Assembly (NCBI RefSeq): GCF_900582195.1
Contig: NZ_UTHA01000001.1
Coordinates: 682,001-746,000 of the forward strand
DNA length: 64,000 bases
Direction: 5' to 3'
Origin: Pseudomonas viridiflava
Lineage (GTDB): Bacteria > Pseudomonadota > Gammaproteobacteria > Pseudomonadales > Pseudomonadaceae
In this document: in pieces, positions 1-11,356 of the stretch
How positions within the stretch are numbered: position 1 is the first letter of the stretch
Layout of the letters: each line of letters begins with the position of its first letter
Translations under genes and position numbers: made by a program
The notes under the pieces: model-generated
Told to the model about the DNA's origin: nothing
What the model saw: the letters and a program-made list of their open reading frames with translations, nothing else
Database searches by the model: none

Positions 1-1296
1 AGCGATCTTGATCAGCTTGGCGTAGTAGAACCCGTCATGGCCGCCCTGCTGGGCCAGCAATTGGCGACCATGGGGCTGTTTGATTCCGGCCGTGGTGGCC
101 AGATCCAGTTCGCGGGCACCGGGGGTGCGCTCGAGGAACGCAGCGATGACCTCAGTGTTCTCGGTCGGCAATGTCGAGCAAGTGGCGTAGAGCAGGATGC
201 CGCCGACTTCGAGAGTTTTCCACATGGCGTCGAGCAGTTCGCCTTGCAATTGCGCGAGGGCGACGATGTCGTCGGGCTGACGGGTCAGCTTGATGTCCGG
301 ATGGCGGCGGATCACGCCGGTGGCCGAGCATGGTGCGTCGAGCAGAATGCGCTGGAACGGTTTGCCGTCCCACCATTTCTCGGTGTCGCGACCGTCGGCG
401 GCGATCAGTTCGGCGTTCAGGCCGAGGCGTTCAAGGTTTTCCTTAACGCGCACCAGTCGTTTGGCCTCCAGATCCACTGCCACCACGCCGGCCAGCGCCG
501 GTTCGGCTTCGAGGATGTGGCAAGTCTTGCCGCCGGGAGCGCAGCAAGCGTCGAGCACGCGTTGGCCCGGCGCCAGATCAAGCAGGTCGGCAGCCAGTTG
601 CGCGGCCTCGTCCTGCACGCTGATCCAGCCTTCGGCGAAACCTGGCAGGCTGCGCACGTCTGCAGCGGCTTCGAGAATGATGCCGTCGCGACTGTAAACG
701 CATGGCGTCGCGGCAATCCCGGCCTCGGTCAACAAACCGAGGTAAGCATCGCGGCTGTGATGACGGCGGTTGACCCGCAGGATCATCGGCGGATGCGCGT
801 TGTTCGCCTCACAAATGGCCTCCCACTGTTCCGGCCAGAACGCCTTGAGGGATTTTTGCAGCCAGCGCGGGTGAGCGGTGCGCACCACCGGATCACGTTC
901 CAGCTCGGCGAAAATCGTCTCGCTTTCGCGCTGAGCATTGCGCAGCACGGCGTTGAGCAGACCCTTGGCCCACGGCTTTTTCAGCTTCTCGGCGCAACCG
1001 ACGGTTTCGCCGATGGCGGCGTGAGCCGGCACGCGGGTGTAGAGCAATTGGTAGAGACCGACCAGCAGCAGCGCTTCCACATCGGCGTCAGCAGCCTTGA
1101 ACGGTTTCTGCAGCAGCTTCTCGGCCAGCGCCGACAGGCGTGGCTGCCAGCGCGCAGTGCCGAAGGCCAGATCCTGAGTGAAACCGCGATCGCGATCTTC
1201 GACCTTGTCCAGTTGCGTGGGCAGGGAGCTGTTCAGCGAGGCTTTGCCGCTGAGCACGGCGGCGAGTGCCTTGGCGGCGGCCAGACGCGGATTCAT
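1..1296 (-). CDS. rsmB: 16S rRNA (cytosine-967-C5)-methyltransferase RsmB, 3' end cut by window
   Basis: RsmB (Sun/Fmu) methylates C967 of 16S rRNA using SAM. The N-terminal part reads as a NusB-like RNA-binding domain (start [20 protein letters not shown]). The SAM-binding motif [10 protein letters not shown] is near residue 249, [17 protein letters not shown] follows, and the second catalytic-type cysteine lies in [11 protein letters not shown] near residue 371. The reading frame is open to base 1, ending in [11 protein letters not shown], so 432 codons are visible and only a few C-terminal codons plus the stop should be missing. Its ATG overlaps the fmt stop codon as ATGA, so the two are translationally linked in a def-fmt-rsmB series. 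Family assignment is secure. Confidence 0.95.
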   Translation of the reverse strand, partial: MNPRLAAAKALAAVLSGKASLNSSLPTQLDKVEDRDRGFTQDLAFGTARWQPRLSALAEKLLQKPFKAADADVEALLLVGLYQLLYTRVPAHAAIGETVGCAEKLKKPWAKGLLNAVLRNAQRESETIFAELERDPVVRTAHPRWLQKSLKAFWPEQWEAICEANNAHPPMILRVNRRHHSRDAYLGLLTEAGIAATPCVYSRDGIILEAAADVRSLPGFAEGWISVQDEAAQLAADLLDLAPGQRVLDACCAPGGKTCHILEAEPALAGVVAVDLEAKRLVRVKENLERLGLNAELIAADGRDTEKWWDGKPFQRILLDAPCSATGVIRRHPDIKLTRQPDDIVALAQLQGELLDAMWKTLEVGGILLYATCSTLPTENTEVIAAFLERTPGARELDLATTAGIKQPHGRQLLAQQGGHDGFYYAKLIKIA

Positions 1297-2252
1297 TGCG
1301 CGTCCACCGCTGCGCCGAGCACGGTGCCAACCGCGAACTTCTCACGACGGCTGTTGAACAGGTCACTGAAGTTCAGCGCTTTGCCGCCGGGCAGTTGCAG
1401 GCGGGTCAGGCACAGGGCTTGTTCGCCGCAGGCGACGATCAGGCCGTCCTTGCTGGCGCTGAGGATTTCACCCGGTGCGCCTTTACCTTCGGCGAGTGTT
1501 GCCGCCAGGACTTTCAGCGCTTCACCGTTAAGGGTGCTGTGGGTGATCGGCCATGGGTTGAAGGCGCGCACCAGGCGTTCCAGCTCAACGGCCGGACGGC
1601 TCCAGTCGATGCGTGCTTCATCCTTGTTGAGTTTGTGCGCGTAAGTGGCGAGTTCATCGTTCTGCACTTCGCCTTCCAGCGTGCCTGCAGCCAGACCGGC
1701 AATCGCCTGGACCACGGCGGGCGGGCCCATTTCGGCGAGGCGGTCATGCAGGCTGCCGCCAGTGTCTTCAGCGCTGATCGGCGTGACGACCTTAAGCAGC
1801 ATCGGCCCGGTGTCGAGGCCGGCCTCCATGCGCATCACCGTGACGCCGCTCTCGGCATCACCATGTTCCACGGCGCGTTGAATCGGCGCCGCACCGCGCC
1901 AGCGTGGCAGCAAGGATGCGTGACTGTTGATGCAACCCAGACGCGGGATATCCAGCACGACCTGCGGCAGGATCAAACCGTAGGCAACCACCACCATCAA
2001 GTCTGGTTTCAGCGCAGCCAGTTCAGCCTGGGCGTCGGCGTTACGCAAAGTCGGTGGCTGCAACACCTGGATATTATTTTCCAGGGCCAACTGTTTGACC
2101 GGGCTCGGCATCAGTTTTTGCCCGCGCCCGGCCGGACGATCCGGTTGGGTGTAGACCGCAACGATCTCGTAAGGGCTGTTCAGCAGGGCCTTGAGGTGTT
2201 CGGCGGCAAATTCCGGGGTGCCGGCAAAAACGATGCGCAGTGGCTCAGTCAT
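1293..2252 (-). CDS. fmt: Methionyl-tRNA formyltransferase
   Basis: Fmt formylates the amino group of initiator Met-tRNA using 10-formyl-THF. The 319-residue protein has the usual length. The N-terminal Rossmann-like start [14 protein letters not shown] is present, as is the catalytic triad region: N109 and H111 in [13 protein letters not shown] and D147 in AGLDTGP. The C-terminal OB-fold-like domain (about 210-319) is complete. It lies downstream of def, separated by a hairpin that could attenuate transcription, and overlaps rsmB by four bases. Pairing with peptide deformylase is the classic arrangement, since one enzyme adds the formyl group that the other removes. Confidence 0.97.
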   Translation of the reverse strand: MTEPLRIVFAGTPEFAAEHLKALLNSPYEIVAVYTQPDRPAGRGQKLMPSPVKQLALENNIQVLQPPTLRNADAQAELAALKPDLMVVVAYGLILPQVVLDIPRLGCINSHASLLPRWRGAAPIQRAVEHGDAESGVTVMRMEAGLDTGPMLLKVVTPISAEDTGGSLHDRLAEMGPPAVVQAIAGLAAGTLEGEVQNDELATYAHKLNKDEARIDWSRPAVELERLVRAFNPWPITHSTLNGEALKVLAATLAEGKGAPGEILSASKDGLIVACGEQALCLTRLQLPGGKALNFSDLFNSRREKFAVGTVLGAAVDAQ

Positions 2253-2269
2253 GAAGGGCGTCTCATAAA

Positions 2270-2298
2270 AAGAAAAAGGCTTGCCGCAGCAAGCCTTT
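2270..2298 (-). terminator. Hairpin with T-run between def and fmt
   Basis: A perfect 10-bp stem (AAAGGCTTGC at 2275-2284 and its complement at 2289-2298) with a 4-base loop is followed on the minus strand by TTTTTCTTTTT. This is a canonical intrinsic terminator shape placed 18 bases before the fmt start codon. Because def and fmt are normally expressed together, it is more likely a partial terminator or attenuator, or fmt has its own promoter. Confidence 0.75.
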
Positions 2299-2310
2299 GA
2301 AGGAGGGGCA

Positions 2311-2817
2311 TCAAGCGTTCTGGCGGTGCTGCTTTTCCAGTTTCTTCTTGATCCGGTCGCGTTTGAGCGTGGACAGGTAATCGACGAACAATTTGCCGTT
2401 GAGGTGGTCGCATTCGTGCTGGATGCAAACCGCGAGCAAGCCTTCGGCGATCAGCTCATAAGGCTTGCCGTCGCGGTCCAGCGCCTTGATTTTGACCTTC
2501 TGCGGGCGGTCGACGTTTTCGTAGAAACCCGGTACCGACAGGCAGCCTTCCTGGTATTGGTCCATTTCGTCGGTCAGCGATTCGAACTCGGGGTTGATGA
2601 ACACCCGCGGTTCGGTGCGGTCTTCGGAAAGGTCCATCACGACGATACGTTTGTGCACGTTGACCTGGGTCGCGGCAAGGCCGATGCCCGGCGCTTCATA
2701 CATTGTTTCAAACATGTCATCGACCAACTGACGCACTTCGTCGTCCACTACAGCCACAGGCTTGGCGATAGTGCGCAGACGCGGGTCCGGGAATTCGAGG
2801 ATGTTTAAAATGGCCAT
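2311..2817 (-). CDS. def: Peptide deformylase
   Basis: Def removes the N-formyl group from nascent proteins and is an Fe(II)/Zn enzyme of the cytosol. All three family motifs are intact: GIGLAATQ (residues 44-51), EGCLSVP with metal ligand C92, and QHECDHLNG with ligands H134 and H138 and catalytic E135. I start it at 2817 ([21 protein letters not shown]), giving 168 residues, the normal length; the frame stays open upstream but that extension has no family similarity. It heads the def-fmt-rsmB series and is divergent from a LysM protein gene, an arrangement conserved in pseudomonads. Confidence 0.97.
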   Translation of the reverse strand: MAILNILEFPDPRLRTIAKPVAVVDDEVRQLVDDMFETMYEAPGIGLAATQVNVHKRIVVMDLSEDRTEPRVFINPEFESLTDEMDQYQEGCLSVPGFYENVDRPQKVKIKALDRDGKPYELIAEGLLAVCIQHECDHLNGKLFVDYLSTLKRDRIKKKLEKQHRQNA

Positions 2818-2901
2818 AGGCTTTGATTGCTGCACACGTTGAGTAAAGTCGGGCGATGGCCTGGCAGGTCCGAAGATGCAGGCTACCGTTGTGAAGCGTA
2901 G

Positions 2902-2920
2902 CTTGTGCATTTTGCACAAG
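2902..2920. promoter_or_regulatory. Perfect palindrome in the def/LysM divergent region
   Basis: CTTGTGCA at 2902-2909 is repeated inverted as TGCACAAG at 2913-2920 with three T residues between. It lies 85 bases upstream of def and 58 bases upstream of the LysM gene. It could be an operator or a small hairpin in a leader; there is no T-run after it. The binding protein is unknown. Confidence 0.4.
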
Positions 2921-2977
2921 CGAGCCACGGGGGCTCTGACGGTTCACGCGAATGCACATGATAAAGGGATTCACTGC

Positions 2978-4003
2978 ATGAGGAAAACACTACTCGCCCT
3001 GCTGCTGTTGGCTTCGGCCGGCGTGGCGCAAGGGCAAGTGCAACTCAGGGATGGTTTTCCACAGCAATACACGGTGGTTTCGGGGGACACGCTCTGGGAC
3101 ATTTCCGGCAAATACCTGCGCGAGCCCTGGCAATGGCCACAACTGTGGCGGGCCAATCCGCAAATCGAAAACCCCAACCTGATCTATCCCGGCGACACGC
3201 TGACACTCAGCTACGTCGACGGCCAACCGCGTCTGACGCTCAACCGTGGCGATTCACGCGGCACCATCAAGCTCTCGCCGCGTATTCGCACCAGCCCGGT
3301 AGCCGAGGCGATTCCGAGCATTCCGCTGAAATCGATCAACAGCTTTCTGCTGAGCAACCGCATCGTCGACAAGGTCGAGGATTTCGACAAGGCACCGTAC
3401 ATCGTCGCCGGCGATGCCGAACGCGTGCTCAGCGGTACCGGTGACCGTATCTTCGCGCGCGGCCATTTCGATCCGGATCAACCGGTCTATGGGATCTTCC
3501 GTCAGGGCAAGGTCTACACCGATCCGCAGACCAAGGAGTTCCTCGGGATCAACGCTGACGACATTGGTGGCGGTGAAATCGTCGCCACCGAAGGCGACGT
3601 TGCCACTCTCGCGCTGCAACGCACCACCCAGGAAGTGCGCCTCGGCGACCGCTTGTTCAGCGGCGAAGAGCGTTCGATCAATTCAACCTTCATGCCCAGC
3701 GCGCCAACCACCCATATCAACGGCGTGATCATCGATGTGCCGCGCGGTGTTACCCAGATTGGCGTGATGGACGTGGTCACATTGAACAAAGGCAAGCGCG
3801 ACGGTCTGGCCGAAGGCAACGTGCTGGTGGTGATGAAAACCGGCGAAACCGTGCGTGACCGCATTACCGGCCAGCCACTGAAAATTCCCGACGAACGCGC
3901 CGGCTTGCTGATGGTGTTCCGCACCTACGACAAACTCAGCTATGGCCTCGTTCTCAACGCATCGCGCTCGCTGGCGGTGCTCGACAAGGTGCGAAATCCG
4001 TAA
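2978..4003 (+). CDS. LysM peptidoglycan-binding exported protein
   Basis: The 341-residue product starts with a signal peptide (MRKTLLALLLLASAGVAQG) followed directly by one LysM domain at about residues 28-80, recognisable by YTVVSGDTLWDISGKYL and IYPGDTL. The rest, about 260 residues, is rich in beta-type sequence and has no motif I recognise. LysM domains bind N-acetylglucosamine in peptidoglycan, so a periplasmic or envelope role is expected. The start at 2978 is chosen because it opens the signal peptide; the upstream extension is not family-like. The position between def and dprA is conserved in Pseudomonas. Confidence 0.88.
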   Translation: MRKTLLALLLLASAGVAQGQVQLRDGFPQQYTVVSGDTLWDISGKYLREPWQWPQLWRANPQIENPNLIYPGDTLTLSYVDGQPRLTLNRGDSRGTIKLSPRIRTSPVAEAIPSIPLKSINSFLLSNRIVDKVEDFDKAPYIVAGDAERVLSGTGDRIFARGHFDPDQPVYGIFRQGKVYTDPQTKEFLGINADDIGGGEIVATEGDVATLALQRTTQEVRLGDRLFSGEERSINSTFMPSAPTTHINGVIIDVPRGVTQIGVMDVVTLNKGKRDGLAEGNVLVVMKTGETVRDRITGQPLKIPDERAGLLMVFRTYDKLSYGLVLNASRSLAVLDKVRNP

Positions 4004-4029
4004 GCTTGCTTCACAAGTTACCAACAGAG

Positions 4030-4038
4030 TTATCCACA
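4030..4038 (+). other. DnaA-box-like site TTATCCACA
   Basis: A perfect copy of the DnaA box consensus lies between the LysM gene and dprA. Six more perfect copies occur at 4647-4655, 10758-10766, 12389-12397, 12442-12450, 13201-13209 and 14801-14809, most of them inside genes. The site could titrate DnaA or regulate dprA, but no replication function is shown by sequence alone. Confidence 0.5.
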
Positions 4039-4086
4039 GCTTGTTCCGAATGGTTCGGGGCTTATAACGATCAAGGATGATCCATC

Positions 4087-5184
4087 ATGTTGCCTGTCTG
4101 TGCGCCGGTTTCCCCGGCAGAGCTGGAAGCGCGTTTGCGCCTGCACCGCTTGCCCGATGTCGGCCCCAAGCGCTTTGCCAAATTGCTCGAGGCTTTCGGC
4201 TCGGCCTCCAAAGCCATCAGTGCGCCGGCCAGCGCCTGGCGTTCGCTGGGTTTACCCGCGGCGTGCGCCGAGGCGCGGCGCTGTCCGGAGGTTCGCGATG
4301 GCGCCAGCCACGCAATGCGCTGGCTAGAGCGGCCGGAACATCATTTGCTGATGTGGGATCAGGCGGATTACCCGGCGCTGCTGGCGCAGATTCCCGATCC
4401 GCCGCCATTGTTGTTCGTTGCCGGCGATCCGCTGATTCTGGAAAAACCGCAACTGGCGATGGTCGGCAGTCGCCGGGCATCGCGTCCAGGAATGGATACG
4501 GCCGCAGCGTTTTCCCGCAGCCTCGCCGGGGCCGGTTTTGTCATTACCAGCGGTCTGGCGCTGGGCATCGATGCCGCCGCGCATCAGGCCGCGCTGGATG
4601 TCGGTGGGCTGACTGTCGGGGTGCTTGGCACGGGGCTGGAAAACTTTTATCCACAGCGCAATCGACGCTTGGCTGACGCGATGATTGCATCCGGCAGCGC
4701 GGTGCTTTCCGAGTTTCCGCTGGACGCCGGGCCGACGGCGAGCAACTTCCCGCGCCGCAACCGGATCATCAGCGGTTTGTCCCTCGGCGTTCTGGTGGTC
4801 GAAGCCAGTGTGGCCAGCGGCTCGCTGATCACCGCGCGGCTGGCGGCGGAACAGGGGCGCGAGGTTTATGCCATTCCCGGTTCGATCCATCACCCCGGGG
4901 CGCGCGGTTGCCATCAATTGATTCGCGATGGCGCGGTGCTGGTGGAAACCATCGAGCACATCCTCGAAGCCCTGCGCGGTTGGCAGCATCTGCCGCTCTC
5001 CGCTGACACGGCGAACGTCGATCACCCGTTGCTCAGCCTGCTCCACGCCGCCCCGCACACCAGCGAAGGTCTGGCCGACAGCAGCGGCTGGGCGTTGCCC
5101 AAAGTGCTGGCGGCGCTTACCGAACTGGAAATGGATGGCCGCGCGGTGTGCGAAAACGGCCGCTGGTTGGCCAGGACGCGCTAG
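4087..5184 (+). CDS. dprA: DNA-processing protein DprA/Smf
   Basis: DprA loads RecA onto incoming single-stranded DNA during natural transformation and is widely kept in species not known to be transformable. The 365-residue protein has an N-terminal helix-hairpin-like segment (LHRLPDVGPKRFAKLLEAFG), then the Rossmann DprA domain with MVGSRRASRPGM, SGLALGIDAAAHQAAL, GTGLENFYPQRN and NFPRRNRIISGLS, and a C-terminal winged-helix-like domain (about 290-365). It is probably cotranscribed with tsaC 55 bases downstream. A DnaA-box sequence lies inside the gene at 4647. Confidence 0.96.
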   Translation: MLPVCAPVSPAELEARLRLHRLPDVGPKRFAKLLEAFGSASKAISAPASAWRSLGLPAACAEARRCPEVRDGASHAMRWLERPEHHLLMWDQADYPALLAQIPDPPPLLFVAGDPLILEKPQLAMVGSRRASRPGMDTAAAFSRSLAGAGFVITSGLALGIDAAAHQAALDVGGLTVGVLGTGLENFYPQRNRRLADAMIASGSAVLSEFPLDAGPTASNFPRRNRIISGLSLGVLVVEASVASGSLITARLAAEQGREVYAIPGSIHHPGARGCHQLIRDGAVLVETIEHILEALRGWQHLPLSADTANVDHPLLSLLHAAPHTSEGLADSSGWALPKVLAALTELEMDGRAVCENGRWLARTR

Positions 5185-5239
5185 GTTTTACAAGGAAGAT
5201 CGGTAAACTGCGCGAAACCTGATTGCGGAGAGTTTTTTC

Positions 5240-5797
5240 ATGGTCAACAGTTGGCGTGTGCAACAAGCCGCACGAGAAATTCGCGCCGGGGCGGTGATTG
5301 CCTATCCAACCGAAGCCGTCTGGGGGCTGGGTTGCGACCCGTGGAACGAAGAGGCAGTGGATCGGTTGCTGGCGATCAAGAATCGTTCGGTGGTCAAAGG
5401 GCTGATTCTGGTTGCCGACAACATTCACCAGTTCGACTTCCTGTTCGAAGACTTCCCGCAAGAATGGATCGACCGCATGGCCAGCACCTGGCCGGGGCCG
5501 AACACCTGGCTGGTGCCGCATCAGGGTTTGCTTCCGGAATGGGTGACTGGCATGCACGATACCGTGGCACTGCGGGTCAGTGATCATCCGCAGGTGCGCG
5601 ATCTGTGCTCGATGGTCGGGCCATTGATTTCGACCTCTGCCAACCCGCAGGGCCGCCCGGCGGCGCGCACGCGATTGCGTGTCGAGCAGTACTTCCGTGG
5701 GCAGATCGATCTGATACTGGGTGGGCAACTGGGTGGGCGCAAGAACCCCAGCGTGATCCGTGATCTGGCGACCGGCAAAGTCATTCGTCCCGACTGA
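5240..5797 (+). CDS. tsaC: Threonylcarbamoyl-AMP synthase (YrdC/TsaC)
   Basis: TsaC makes threonylcarbamoyl-AMP from threonine, bicarbonate and ATP, the first step of t6A37 tRNA modification. The 185-residue single YrdC domain matches the short TsaC type rather than the longer Sua5 type. Visible motifs are [14 protein letters not shown], the [12 protein letters not shown] loop that binds ATP and threonine, and [11 protein letters not shown]. dprA-tsaC-(qor)-hemF-aroE is a familiar gene order in gammaproteobacteria. A strong hairpin follows the stop. Confidence 0.96.
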   Translation: MVNSWRVQQAAREIRAGAVIAYPTEAVWGLGCDPWNEEAVDRLLAIKNRSVVKGLILVADNIHQFDFLFEDFPQEWIDRMASTWPGPNTWLVPHQGLLPEWVTGMHDTVALRVSDHPQVRDLCSMVGPLISTSANPQGRPAARTRLRVEQYFRGQIDLILGGQLGGRKNPSVIRDLATGKVIRPD

Positions 5798-5822
5798 TCC
5801 AGCCTCGAACACTGGTAACGTG

Positions 5823-5853
5823 AGTACTCCTCGCCTTGACGGCGAGAAGTACT
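5823..5853 (+). terminator. Strong hairpin after tsaC, no T-run
   Basis: AGTACT and CTCGCC (5823-5835) pair with GGCGAG and AGTACT (5841-5853) around the loop TTGAC, with one opposed mismatch, and ACGT on both sides may extend the stem. There is no uridine tract, so it may be an RNA-stabilising structure or a Rho-linked 3' end rather than a classical terminator. The rest of the 240-base gap before the next gene has no other feature I can support. Confidence 0.45.
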
Positions 5854-6037
5854 ACGTGTGCCTGCGATTTATCCTGCAATGATGCTGGTTGTTGCGTCGG
5901 AAAAATCCTCAACTGCTTGGATTAGCTGAAGTTTCCCACCTGATTATCAGATCGTGTTTCGTGGCGGTATCCCGAAAAGCAACCATCCTTTCCCTGCACT
6001 CGAAATACTTCGATAAGTTAAGGTCTGCGGAGAAGGA

Positions 6038-6712
6038 ATGGACACTACGGATTTGCAACTCACGGATTATCTGCAGGCGCTTCAGGTGACGTTAGACAGT
6101 CATCAGGAGGGTTGCCGTATCGTGATGCTTGAAGCGGGGTCGGATACCCAGGTGTTCGATCGATTCATCGATCGGCAATTTCGGCTTCGGCTGCAGCATT
6201 ACATGCTGACGTCCAGGGCGCGGATGCTCGAAACCCGACTGGCAATACGGTCGCGCAGTACCCACTTTCTGTTATATCGGCACGAGCAACTGCTGGCGGT
6301 ACTGAGGGCCACTCCGGCGCCGTTCGAATGGGCATCACTGGCGCAGCAACATTTCTCGCCCACGGTGGCGTTGTCACGCCATGTCGAACTCAGTCGCTTG
6401 ATCTCGCAGGCGCCCGGCCAACAGCCCATCGCCATCAACAGTTTGCTGGTGGCGGCTGCCGAGTGGGCCATTAAACAGGGCTATCAAGGTGTCACTGCGT
6501 TGTGCCGGTCCTCGCAGTTGCGCCTCTACCAGCGTTTCGGTCTGATGCCGGTCGCCTCCAATCCGTTGCATATTGAACAGCGTGCACGCGGTGATTACTG
6601 GGTATTGTCAGCCGAGTGGCGGCAAATCCTCGCAGCGGTTCAACAGCCCGGTGTCGCGACTGTCGGTCATTGGGCGCAAAAACCGTGGGTGAATCATCCA
6701 CCTCGGTTTTGA
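6038..6712 (+). CDS. GNAT-like acyltransferase, possible N-acyl amino acid synthase
   Basis: The 224-residue cytosolic protein has no signal peptide. The segment ELSRLI (near residue 116), followed by INSLLVAAAEWAIKQGYQGV and CRSSQLRLYQRFGLMPV, resembles the GNAT fold as it appears in acyl-homoserine-lactone-synthase-like and FeeM-type N-acyl amino acid synthases. The last segment corresponds to the usual C-terminal GNAT motif (x-L-Y-x-x-x-G). I infer an acyltransferase, perhaps using acyl-ACP; substrates are unknown. The gene stands alone, with ribosome-binding sequence GGAGAAGG before the ATG. It is convergent with the quinone reductase gene. The family link is by eye only. Confidence 0.55.
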   Translation: MDTTDLQLTDYLQALQVTLDSHQEGCRIVMLEAGSDTQVFDRFIDRQFRLRLQHYMLTSRARMLETRLAIRSRSTHFLLYRHEQLLAVLRATPAPFEWASLAQQHFSPTVALSRHVELSRLISQAPGQQPIAINSLLVAAAEWAIKQGYQGVTALCRSSQLRLYQRFGLMPVASNPLHIEQRARGDYWVLSAEWRQILAAVQQPGVATVGHWAQKPWVNHPPRF

Positions 6713-6727
6713 ACACGCTCGAACCGC

Positions 6728-6763
6728 CCTGCCAGCCAGGGTTCTGAACCCCTGACTGGCAGG
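6728..6763. terminator. Hairpin between convergent genes
   Basis: CCTGCCAG-type sequence at 6728 pairs with CTGGCAGG ending at 6763, with a further CAGGG/CCCTG segment inside. It lies between the ends of the GNAT-like gene and the quinone reductase gene and could end transcription from both sides. No T-run follows on either strand, so confidence is moderate. Confidence 0.45.
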
Positions 6764-6776
6764 ACGCCGGGCGATA

Positions 6777-8818
<2,042 letters not shown>

Positions 8819-8827
8819 GGATTTCTG

Positions 8828-9649
8828 ATGGATCGTTACGTCGTTTTCGGTAATCCGATTGGCCACAGCAAATCGCCGATGATTCACAAATTGTTCGCCG
8901 AACAGACGGGTCAGCACCTCGACTACAGCACGCTGCTGGCGCCGCTCGAGGATTTTGCGGGTTGTGCCACGGCGTTTTTCCAGGAAGGTCGTGGCGCCAA
9001 CGTTACCGTGCCGTTCAAGGAAGACGCTTACCGTTTGGCCAACAGCCTGACTGCTCGTGCGCAGCGGGCCGGCGCGGTGAACACCTTGAGCAAACTGGCT
9101 GACGGCTCGCTGCTCGGCGATAACACCGACGGCGCCGGACTGGTGCGTGATCTGACGGTGAATGCCGGGTTCAGCCTGACCGGCAAACGTATCCTGTTGC
9201 TGGGTGCCGGTGGCGCGGTGCGCGGTGCGCTGGAGCCGTTGCTGGCGGAGCAACCGGCGTCGGTGATCATCGCCAATCGCACGGTGGACAAGGCTGAATT
9301 GCTGGCGGAGTTGTTCTGCGACCTTGGGCCGGTGTCGGCCAGTGGTTTTGATTGGTTGCGTGAGCCGGTCGACGTGATCATCAACGCCACGTCGGCGAGT
9401 CTCACCGGCGATGTGCCGCCGATTGCGCCGAGCCTGATCGAGCCGGGCAAGACCCTGTGCTACGACATGATGTACGGCAAAGAACCGACGGCGTTCTGCG
9501 GCTGGGCCAGTGAGCATGGCGCGGCGGTGTCGATGGATGGCTTGGGGATGCTGGCGGAGCAGGCCGCTGAGGCGTTCTTTTTGTGGCGCGGTGTGCGCCC
9601 GGATACGGCGCCTGTGCTCACAGAGTTGCGTCGACAACTGGCCCTTTAA
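8828..9649 (+). CDS. aroE: Shikimate dehydrogenase
   Basis: AroE reduces 3-dehydroshikimate to shikimate with NADPH in aromatic amino acid synthesis. The 273-residue product contains the shikimate-binding segments [14 protein letters not shown] and [13 protein letters not shown] with the catalytic lysine of VPFK, and the NADP-binding [14 protein letters not shown] and [10 protein letters not shown]. The C-terminal [19 protein letters not shown] is typical. It is tightly linked to hemF. A REP pair begins three bases after its stop. Confidence 0.97.
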   Translation: MDRYVVFGNPIGHSKSPMIHKLFAEQTGQHLDYSTLLAPLEDFAGCATAFFQEGRGANVTVPFKEDAYRLANSLTARAQRAGAVNTLSKLADGSLLGDNTDGAGLVRDLTVNAGFSLTGKRILLLGAGGAVRGALEPLLAEQPASVIIANRTVDKAELLAELFCDLGPVSASGFDWLREPVDVIINATSASLTGDVPPIAPSLIEPGKTLCYDMMYGKEPTAFCGWASEHGAAVSMDGLGMLAEQAAEAFFLWRGVRPDTAPVLTELRRQLAL

Positions 9650-9652
9650 TAG

Positions 9653-9717
9653 CTTCGCGAGCAAGCTCGCTCCCACGGTGGAGTGCGATCAAATGTGGGA
9701 GCGAGCTTGCTCGCGAA
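9653..9717. repeat. REP pair (inverted)
   Basis: Two inverted copies of the 23-24 base element GTGGGAGCGAGCTTGCTCGC plus GAA face each other at 9653-9676 and 9695-9717. This is the common P. fluorescens-type REP arranged as a doublet. It sits between the convergent genes aroE and sulP, where it may act on mRNA 3' ends. Confidence 0.9.
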
Positions 9718-9739
9718 TGGCCGCACCGCCAATGCTGGA

Positions 9740-11308
9740 TCAATCCTCAAACCGGATCGGGCATTTCTCCGGCCCTTCCAGCTTGCGCAACTCCTCCACC
9801 ACCTGCGGCCGTGCCCGGCGCAAGGTCAGGCTGCGATTCTGGCTCAACAACCGTCGCGCCTCCTGATGCAGCATCTCTACCCCTGAATAGTCGATGAAGT
9901 TGATTTGCTGCGCCTCGATCACCACCCGTGCGCCATGCATCCGTTGCAGACGCACTTGCAGGTAATGACTGGCGCCGAAAAAGATCGAACCACCGACACG
10001 CAAAACATCGTCCTCGCCATCGCGCCAGTGCTGCACCCGCGGTTGCGAGGTGCGCTTGAGATAGAAGAACAGCGAGGCGAGGACACCGGCATAAATCGCC
10101 GTCTGCAATTCCAGCAGCAACGTTGCCAGACACGTGAGGGCCATGACCGCGAACTCGGCGCGACTGACCCGCAGTAGCGAGCGAATGCCGCGATGATCCA
10201 CCAGACCCCAGGCAATCAGCAGAATGCTCCCGGCCATCGCCGGGATCGGAATGTGCGCGATCAGCCCGGCGCCGAATATCGCGAACAGCGCTACCCAGAT
10301 CGCTGAAAACACCCCGGCCAGTGGTGAACAGGCGCCTGCCTCATAACTCAGTCCCGAGCGAGTAAACGAGCCTGCCGACAGTGATCCGGAAAAGAACGCG
10401 CCGACGATGTTCGACAAGCCCTGCGCGCGGACTTCCTGATTGGCATCGAGCAACTGTTGCGACCGCGCGGAGATCGAGCGGGCAATCGACAGGCTGGTGA
10501 CCAGCCCGAGCATGCCCACCGCCACGGCGCTGGGCAGCAGACGTAAAATCAGATCCAGATCCAGCGGCAATCCACTGAACGGCGGCAAACGCCCGACAAA
10601 GGCGCTGACCAGATGGACGTGGCCGAACATCGCCGGCCACAGCCACACCAGCAGACTGGCAAATGCGAGGGTTATCAACAGCGTCGGCCAGCGCGGCAAC
10701 AATTGTTTCAACACGACACCGACGACCACCGTCGCCACACCGAGCACCAGCGAAGGTTTATCCACAGCCCGCAGGTGTTGCAGCAGATCCATCAGGCTCG
10801 CCAGCGCCGTAGCCTTGGCCGGCAGATCCAGCCCCAGCAGATTCGGCAATTGCCCGATGGCAATCACCACCGCCGCGCCGAGGGTGAACCCCAGCACCAC
10901 CGAGTGCGAAACGAAATTCACCAAAGCGCCGAAGCGCAGCAAACCGAGCAGCCACTGGAAAATCCCGGCGAGGAAGGTCAGCAGCAGGATCAGCGTGATG
11001 TAGTCCTGCGATGCTGGCACTGCTAATGGACTGACACTGGCAAACAGCACAATGGAAATCGCCGCCGTCGGCCCGCAGATCAGATGCCACGATGAACCCC
11101 ACAGGCAAGCGATCAATACCGGAATGATTGCGGCGTAGAGGCCGTACTCGGGAGGGAGACCGGCGATCAGTGCGTAGGCAATCGACTGGGGTAACGCGAG
11201 AATCGCACCGCTGAGGCCGACGATCAGGTCCCGTCCTACGCTGGCGCGGGTTTGCCGTGGTAGCCAGGTGAGGAAGGGGAAGAGAGAGTGGCGGCTGGGG
11301 AAGGCCAT
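9740..11308 (-). CDS. SulP-family anion permease with STAS domain
   Basis: This 522-residue inner-membrane transporter belongs to the SLC26/SulP family, which moves sulfate, bicarbonate or other anions. The N-terminal signature appears as GLSGAILALPQSIAYALIAGLPPEYGLYAAIIP, followed by about 10-12 hydrophobic segments up to residue 400. The C-terminal STAS domain includes VVIEAQQINFIDYSGVEMLHQEA. Sulfate is the default guess, and the neighbouring choline-sulfatase genes would release sulfate, but the genes are separate and convergent or parallel with spacing. A TTATCCACA site lies within it at 10758. Confidence 0.88.
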   Translation of the reverse strand: MAFPSRHSLFPFLTWLPRQTRASVGRDLIVGLSGAILALPQSIAYALIAGLPPEYGLYAAIIPVLIACLWGSSWHLICGPTAAISIVLFASVSPLAVPASQDYITLILLLTFLAGIFQWLLGLLRFGALVNFVSHSVVLGFTLGAAVVIAIGQLPNLLGLDLPAKATALASLMDLLQHLRAVDKPSLVLGVATVVVGVVLKQLLPRWPTLLITLAFASLLVWLWPAMFGHVHLVSAFVGRLPPFSGLPLDLDLILRLLPSAVAVGMLGLVTSLSIARSISARSQQLLDANQEVRAQGLSNIVGAFFSGSLSAGSFTRSGLSYEAGACSPLAGVFSAIWVALFAIFGAGLIAHIPIPAMAGSILLIAWGLVDHRGIRSLLRVSRAEFAVMALTCLATLLLELQTAIYAGVLASLFFYLKRTSQPRVQHWRDGEDDVLRVGGSIFFGASHYLQVRLQRMHGARVVIEAQQINFIDYSGVEMLHQEARRLLSQNRSLTLRRARPQVVEELRKLEGPEKCPIRFED

Positions 11309-11356
11309 GGGTCCTCGCGGTTGAAATTTTCAGCTAGGGTATCAGCCCTTCATGCG

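Noticed and set aside
37..1644. Long plus-strand open frame of 535 codons opposite rsmB and fmt
   Set aside because: It is antisense to two clear genes, has no recognisable motif, and reflects the high-GC codon pattern of the other strand.
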